Positions 58,444-64,000 of a DNA stretch of 64,000 bases are shown piece after piece. The stretch's first letter is position 1; the number at the start of each line of letters is the position of its first letter. The position numbers were made by a program, and so were the translations under genes. The DNA is taken from assembly GCA_033439295.1 (NCBI GenBank), contig JAVTLE010000007.1, positions 1 through 64,000 of the forward strand. The letters run 5' to 3'. The notes beneath the pieces are model-generated. The model searched no databases, was not told the DNA's origin, and was given only the letters and a program-made list of their open reading frames with translations. Source of the stretch: Deuterostichococcus epilithicus (Eukaryota > Chlorophyta > Trebouxiophyceae > Prasiolales > Stichococcaceae).

Positions 58444-58455
58444 GGGCCCATAACC
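58444..58455 (-). promoter_or_regulatory. Copia A primer-binding site, copy 2
   Basis: GGTTATGGGCCC on the minus strand next to the 5' LTR, complementary to the anticodon arm of initiator tRNA-Met. A nearby inverted repeat (CACACG...CGTGTG) could form a hairpin in the leader RNA. Confidence 0.75.
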
Positions 58456-58708
58456 TGTTGAATGTTCTGTGGACTAGACGGAGATAGTCGCACAGAGTTC
58501 GGTGTGAGGAGACGGAAGGCTTACAGTTATGAGCACGCTGAGTGCTCTTATACTATCAAAACGTAAGGTTCTCGCGTTTAGCCCATCGAAGCTGCTAGAG
58601 CTGCTGCACTAGCTTCACGTCAGGTGCAGCTCAATCAACACGTGCTGAACATAACGAGCTGTGCCATTAGGTACTAACAATACCGACCTTAATGCACTAA
58701 TCTCAACA
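58456..58708 (-). repeat. LTR-A, 5' LTR of copy 2
   Basis: 253 bp, matching 53875-54127. The right target duplication CTACG follows. Confidence 0.97.
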
Positions 58709-58716
58709 CTACGCCG

Positions 58717-58843
58717 TCACGTGCAGCCGTTTGAAAGGGAGGTGGTGACAGATGGCGACCTCGCCCTGTTCGGCCGTCTGCGGCGCCGCGCACAGCGCGA
58801 TGCCGCGGCAACGCCGGCCACTTTCACAGTGAATGGAATGTGA
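58717..58843 (+). other. Exon-like patch next to the copia insertion
   Basis: Open, GC3-rich plus-strand stretch (RHVQPFEREVVTDGDLALFG then RLRRRAQRDAAATPATFTVN) starting a few bases after the copia element. It looks coding and could be an exon of the gene continuing at 60132, in which case the element lies beside or inside that gene. No splice partner was established. Confidence 0.35.
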
Positions 58844-60131
58844 GCAACACATGCAGGGTGGTTGCGGCACTGCATCGCTGCCAGCAGTACAGGAGCCCAG
58901 TTTTTACGGAAGTTCCCAGTCTGTTCTCTCTTTCAGTGGCTCTCAATCAAGCCCTTTCAGCTGTGGCCGGCGCGAAGAGCGGTGTGAGCGGCGCAGCTCC
59001 CCACGGTCAGGAGTTTGAAAGTAAAGCTACTGCTGGCTGAGAGGGCGGCGCCATTAGGATGCTGGAACCGCCACAGGCAGCCCTCAAACATGGGGATGTG
59101 TACCACAGGGCGGGCACACTTCTGTCTATATTGTATATTTTAACAACCCCACTCCAGAACCCTCCACGTCCGACAGGGATTCATGTCCCCTGTGTCCAGA
59201 ACTATTCCCCAGTGTCAGGGCTTTCTGGCACTGGGCGGGGAGCAGCCAGAATCGCTGTGCGCCAAGTGCTGTGAGTTTCCAAAGTGACTGCGAATAATTT
59301 TGCACCGCACTATTTGTTCTGCCATCTTCTGGAGGCCCCCATTCGCTTGCGAATGCCAGTTCTTTACATCATCTCCAAAACACGCACGTTGATTAATACA
59401 CAAATGAATACTCATCTTGGTACCCCTGCAGTCATCCTGACCTGACCAAGCGTAAGTCTAAGACATTGAGATCCTCGAACTGGTATGTGGATGGCTTCTG
59501 CGGCGCAGAGTAGGCATGCTGCAAAAGCTTTAGGGTGCAGCCGGCCGTGTCTCCCACCTCCCAGAACATTCTCACCAAATCTCCACACACACTGTTCGGA
59601 TATCTGTGCACGACGTCACCAACACACGGCAGCCGCTGGTCGGCGCACATCAACGAGCATGTGCCAGAACTAGCAGACGCTTTAGAGAGGTTCGGTTGGA
59701 CCGGCAAACAGCTGCCACACTCCTGCTCTGTGCATGGGTGCTGAGCCGAACCCTCCTGTGTAGCCAATGCAACCACGTCCGGCGTGCGTTCATGGCTGGG
59801 ACACCCTGTCTTTGTACCACCGGCAGCTCCTCACCGCATATTATGTCGAGCAGAAAGGCGCTGTTTGCTGTGGGGTGATGAGCTGGCGCATGAAATGCCA
59901 TGAACGTGCATGATGCAATTCACTCTTGTCTTTGCGAGAATACCAGGCATGCACACATGAGTACTCATGCGTGTCCTGTCAGCAGAGTGCAGGGCAACAC
60001 GGGTTCTTGGCACTGGCAAGGCCCTCAAGTCCCTTGTGTGACGCGCTGTATGGTCTCCTTCGGTCGGCAGCTCAGAAGCAGTAGAGCTTCTACCGTTCCA
60101 GTGTTTGGAAAAGTGTTTGGAAAACTTGCAG
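58844..60131. other. Intergenic or long intron
   Basis: No supported exon. It holds the second palindromic 32-mer. A minus-strand open frame at 59432-59776 has no recognisable domain. Confidence 0.45.
59330..59361. repeat. Dispersed 32-bp palindromic motif, copy 2
   Basis: Same 32 bases as 36781-36812 except the central base (CATTCGCTTGCGAATG). Flanks are unrelated apart from a few bases. Confidence 0.85.
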
Positions 60132-63100
60132 GCCATGGCGGACCGGCAGGCCGCCTGCCTGCTGGCGGACGCGCCGCACATTGACGAGGACTCCGATTCC
60201 TCGGAGTTTGGCATCTACTGGCTGCGGCGGCAGTACACTCAGGTGCAAAGCAGCATGCACACCCTCTCCGGCTACTTTCGCACAGCATATGCAACTGCCC
60301 GTCACGAGGGTGCTGCAGCTGCGGCAGCAATACACTCAGGTGCCGGGCACGGTATAGTTGTAGTCCCTGGCTCGTAGGTGCTCTTGCACGGCATATACAC
60401 AAGCCTGCCGCAAAGTTGGTCCTGCTGCACCAGAAACATCCCGGACATCATCAGATCGAGAAGGGGCCAGCGTGAGAGTTGGCCAAATTCACCCGTGACC
60501 ATGTGCACCCTCTGCGCACGCACTTCCCGATGGGCTGCCGCATTCTGCTGGGGACCAACCTTTTTGTGGCAGTCAGGTCCACGTGAGACCACACTGCTCT
60601 CGATTGTGTGGCCTGCCCATTCGTTGCAGGGCGCTGGGACGGCGGCAGCAGACAGCCCCAATGGGCAGCAGCAGCAGCAGCAGAAGCTGCTGTCACAGGT
60701 CGGCGCGGGGCATCGAATGCTGACGGACGCGGCCAGCCAGGTGAGTGGGAGGGCTCAGGGCCAAAGGCAGCGGCAGCGGCGGCGGCGGCCCGTAAACTCA
60801 TGCACCGACTGCTAGCGTGCCCAGGGCTGCTCGCTGCTGGCTCTGGTGTCAGGCACAGGTGCTCTCTTTGGGTTCCGGACTCCCGAAGAAATCATCGTGG
60901 TTGTGTCGCACTGCAGATGGAGGCGCTGCTGGCGCAGGGCGGCCTCGGCGGGATGCCGGAAGCGGATGCAGTGCGGCTGCAGGCTGCGCTCGACGACGTC
61001 CTCCTGCTGCTTGACGATGTGTGGGGCACTGCATGCGAGACGAGTTGACAGTGCCGCTGTGTCGGCTTTGCAGCGCTATGACGGGCATGAAGCCCTTGAG
61101 CAGTGCCTGCATGAGTTTGAGACATGATCCGCCATCAGTGATTCGTATAAGCACTTGCAGGCGGTGCACATGCAGCATCTGGTGTGCGCCTCGCCCCGCT
61201 CTGTGGCCGCCCTTGATCAAGCCTCGCGCTGCTGATTCCCTCAGCTCAGATGCATCTCGGATGCCCCTGTCAAGCTAGCGTCAAACCCTCAAGCCTCGAA
61301 GTCTGAACACATGCAGGTGCGCGCCCCGGACGGGGAGGACATGGCGGCCGCGGTGCGCACCGCTCGACGCGCCGCAGCCGACCGTGCTCTGTCGCTGACG
61401 GAGCGGCTCATGGCGGCCAGTGGTGGGCGGGGCCATGGCGGCGGTGGGATTGTCGCAGCCCGCGACTCGCTGTGCATGCGGCGCCTGCAGGCCGCTGTGG
61501 CGGCGCCCTCTATGATTGCGGCGCCCCAGGTGGGTGCACGCCAGCCTCGGGCGGATGTCGAGCTGGTTGGTCCCTCTGTGGCAAGAGCAGCCGGGGGCTG
61601 CTGGTTGTGGCGCCCATGCCTCTTGGCGTCGCAACACACCTGGCTGCTGAGCCTATGAACTCTCGGTGCATTCACTCCATGCCATTACATGTCATGTGAA
61701 ACTTGATTACGGCCACATCATGCAAGAGGTCAGTAGAGTACGTGGCAGTTCTTTGTTACCAGTACCAGCTTCAGGTAAGGCAGCTTTGCACGAGCTGTAG
61801 ATTCCAAATGTGATGCGTGGACAGACAGCACACTAGGCGCAGATGCGTCTTGACATGTAAGGGGTTGCATACCACCATACGATGAGATGACCCCAAGCAA
61901 GGAATAATTCCCCCACTGTGTCCAGAGAGGCGAGAGGATACATGATGGACATGACCCGGTTTGACATGCAGCAGTTGTAAACAATGAGTTCTCCTGTTGC
62001 AGGCACCCTGCGCAGCGGACATCTTCAGCTTTGGCTATTCTGATATGCCGCGGACGAGCATTTCAAAGTCGCTGCAGATGCGCCTGGAGACAGCGGTAGT
62101 ATTTTCAGCCCTTTGCGCATGCCTGGCATTTCGCACGTTGTTTCCATGCTCAGAGCCACCTCTGCAATCCATTGTGAGGCATGCCTGCTGGCCGCAGCGC
62201 CAACTGTTGCATATTGGGTAGGGTCTGGCTGCACTTATGCAGCACTGCTGCATGAAGCGTGCATGCCTGTGCGTCGCAGTCGGGTTGCCAATCCAGCATT
62301 GCTCGGCAATGCAGAACAAGCCAGAGCTGCAGCGGCGCCAGCCTCAGACCGGCTGTCGGAGGGCCTCCTGTACAGCAGCCTGCAGTTTTAATGTCCAGCA
62401 CCTAGGTAATGCACCACGCTGTCCTCCACGCGATGCCCCTCCTTGCATCCTTGCAGGCCACGAGGCCGTGGGATGCCACAGCGGCGCGGCTGCAGCAGGA
62501 GGTGCAGTTGCAGCTCATGCGCACCATTGCTGTGCGGCAGCAGGAGCTGGATGGCCTCGCCCAGGAGGTAGGCTTCAGGGCTTAGGGGACTCCGTCAGTG
62601 TTTGCTAGCTGGATCGGCTCCGATTGAAGCAGCGGCAGTGGGCTTCGATAGGCCTCTCACTTGGCTCCCGACTCCTGAAATCTTGCCTGCGTGCAGCTTG
62701 TCCGACTCCTGAGCAACCAAATTGAGCAATCCACTCACGCAGCAGGCAGGGCTCAGCTTACAGCCGACCTGTGCACTGCTTGTCGCTGAACTTGTCACCC
62801 ATGGTGGACTTTTGTCAATGCACAGGCTGCCAGGCTGGTTTCGAGCGGCGGCAGCAACGGCGCAGGCAGGCACTGCGGCAGCAGCAGCGAGCGCTTCTGG
62901 CTGGTGGAGGCCGTGGACCGGGTGCTGCAGGCGCTCAACGATGTAAGCTTATCAGTCCTGTCTGATCACAGCCAGACTTCCTGTCTGTACATTCGCATGT
63001 ACACACTTCTGGGGTGTTGCCAGACCAGCAGGCACCCATCCTGTCTGTGAGTTCATGGCAATGCTTCATCAGACGAGGTGGTCAGTTGGCACACACAAGC

Positions 63101-64000
63101 AGAACCTGATGTCCAACGGCACATGGCTCGATCTGGCGTCGTGAATGCCAAGCACGCTGCAGTCGCAGGCTACAAGAGCCTGTGAAGCAAGTGCAGCAGC
63201 TGACAGTGTTGCACACCCTCCGTCCTGCCATGGCAGCGTAGACTTGCGTTCCTGGAGCTGAGCATGCAGGGGACTGCCGGCCAGCGCCCGAGCTCAAGTC
63301 CACCACCTGCGGGTAAAAAGCGCTTGGCTGCAGCAGTCTCCCGACGACATGACTTCAAAGCCGGATGTTACACCGAAACGTGCATTTTAAACACCATGAA
63401 AGCAGTGCCGCGGTTGGAAAAAGCAATACTGAAGCTGCACGAGGCAGGCGATGTGCTGCAGGTGCAGGCGCCCGGCAACGGGAGGCTGCCTTCGGTGGTG
63501 CGCGCCATGCAGAATGCGGTGGTAGAGAAGGCTACTGCGCTGGCCGCCCGCCTGGAGCGGGACCTGGACTGTGGGGTGTGCAGCGGCCGCGATAGCGGCA
63601 GCGGCAGTGGCAATGGCGACGGCCGCGGCGGCGGCGAGGGGCACCGGAAGGGTTTGGATACGAAGCTTGGGCCCAAGGCCCGTGAGTCGGCGACCAGTTC
63701 CAGCGAGACGGCGCCACAGCAACCGGCGATGTCACAGGGACCTTACCTGGCGGCGCCGCTCACAACGCAGACACAGCTGTTTGCGGACCCAAACGGAGAC
63801 ATCCAGGCACAGGTGACTGCACGCCTGGTGTGCGCCGCTGCAGGGTGTGGGTCATTGGTGTACCATAGATAGCTTACGTCCAACATGTCACAGGCATCAA
63901 TGGTGAGCTGGTCGCTCTTAAGCAGTCAGCATGTGCCATGATAGCTCAAACCTCCCATTCCACCGTGCACAGGTGAACGTGTGGCTGGACGACCATGCAA
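60132..64000 (+). CDS. Unknown multi-exon protein, runs off the window
   Basis: Exons that chain almost entirely in phase 0: 60132-60339, 60378-60565, 60630-60740, 60917-61018, (possibly from 61074), 61317-61529, 62003-62095, 62457-62567, 62826-62942, 63462-63812, 63973 to the edge; over 430 residues. It begins AMADRQAACLLADAPHIDED, then an acidic patch, FGIYWLRRQY, a strongly coding FTRDHVHPLRTHFPMGCRIL, a Gln run, and helical exons (LLAQGG...VRLQAALDDVLLLLDD; QQEVQLQLMRTIAVRQQELD; FWLVEAVDRVLQALND), then a Gly/Ser-rich exon. No membrane segment or signal peptide. I recognise no family. One in-frame TGA lies at 60473-60475. The gene may begin upstream at 58.7 kb. Confidence 0.6.

Larger units (their letters stand above)
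53875..58708 (-). mobile_element. Ty1/copia family A element, copy 2, looks whole
   Basis: 4834 bp, the same length as copy 1, between perfect CTACG duplications (53870-53874 and 58709-58713). The two 253-bp LTRs look identical and the coding frame is open from end to end. This is the youngest insertion in the window. It lies between a gypsy fossil and coding-like sequence at 58717. Confidence 0.97.

Noticed and set aside
59432-59901. Minus-strand frames that looked gene-like
   Set aside because: No recognisable motif, no consistent splice sites, and they lie in a probable intron or intergenic region of a plus-strand gene.

Overview
The window looks like nuclear DNA of a green alga, probably a trebouxiophyte (inference). 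Its genes are moderately GC-rich and broken into many short GT-AG exons, TGTAA (the usual chlorophyte poly(A) signal) occurs in the LTRs, and the Ty1/copia elements have a primer site matching the anticodon arm of initiator tRNA-Met. A few N runs (1-60, 26325-26332, 7624-7625) show a draft assembly.

Layout. 1-112: low-quality edge that copies the left junction of a copia element found at 21.3 kb. 113-4946: copia family A, copy 1 (minus). 4947-8314: no convincing gene. 8315-9818: three-exon gene for a membrane-anchored cysteine-rich protein. 10661-10936: solo family B LTR. 11.1-12.7 kb: minus-strand coiled-coil gene. 13555-19630: HSP70-like gene 1 (17 exons). 19.78-21.33 kb: a nest of LTR scraps, including a solo LTR inside another solo LTR, each with its own target-site duplication. 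21392-26163: copia family B element with ATATG duplications. 26817-32910: HSP70-like gene 2 (17 exons), a paralogue of gene 1 in the same orientation. 33.2-34.9 kb: LINE endonuclease remnant (minus). 37344-45128: intron-rich processive GT2 glycosyltransferase (cellulose-synthase-like, bacterial type). 45.37-46.7 kb: Ty3/gypsy chromovirus 3' remnant with a solo B LTR in it. 46999-49501: minus-strand unknown gene with several very short candidate introns. 49964-52083: degenerate DNA-transposon transposase. 52.3-53.3 kb: Ty3/gypsy protease-RT remnant. 53875-58708: copia family A, copy 2, with CTACG duplications, indistinguishable LTRs and an open frame. 60132-64000: start or middle of a further multi-exon gene that leaves the window.

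How it fits together. The host content is five or six unrelated genes; the only clear functional relationship is the HSP70 pair, which shares exon lengths and phases almost throughout. Both copies keep the ATPase residues, but have an altered interdomain linker and no classical helical lid. The rest is layered retroelements, the two copia families being recent and the gypsy and LINE pieces old. Exon coordinates were read by eye from splice sites and phase and need transcript support.
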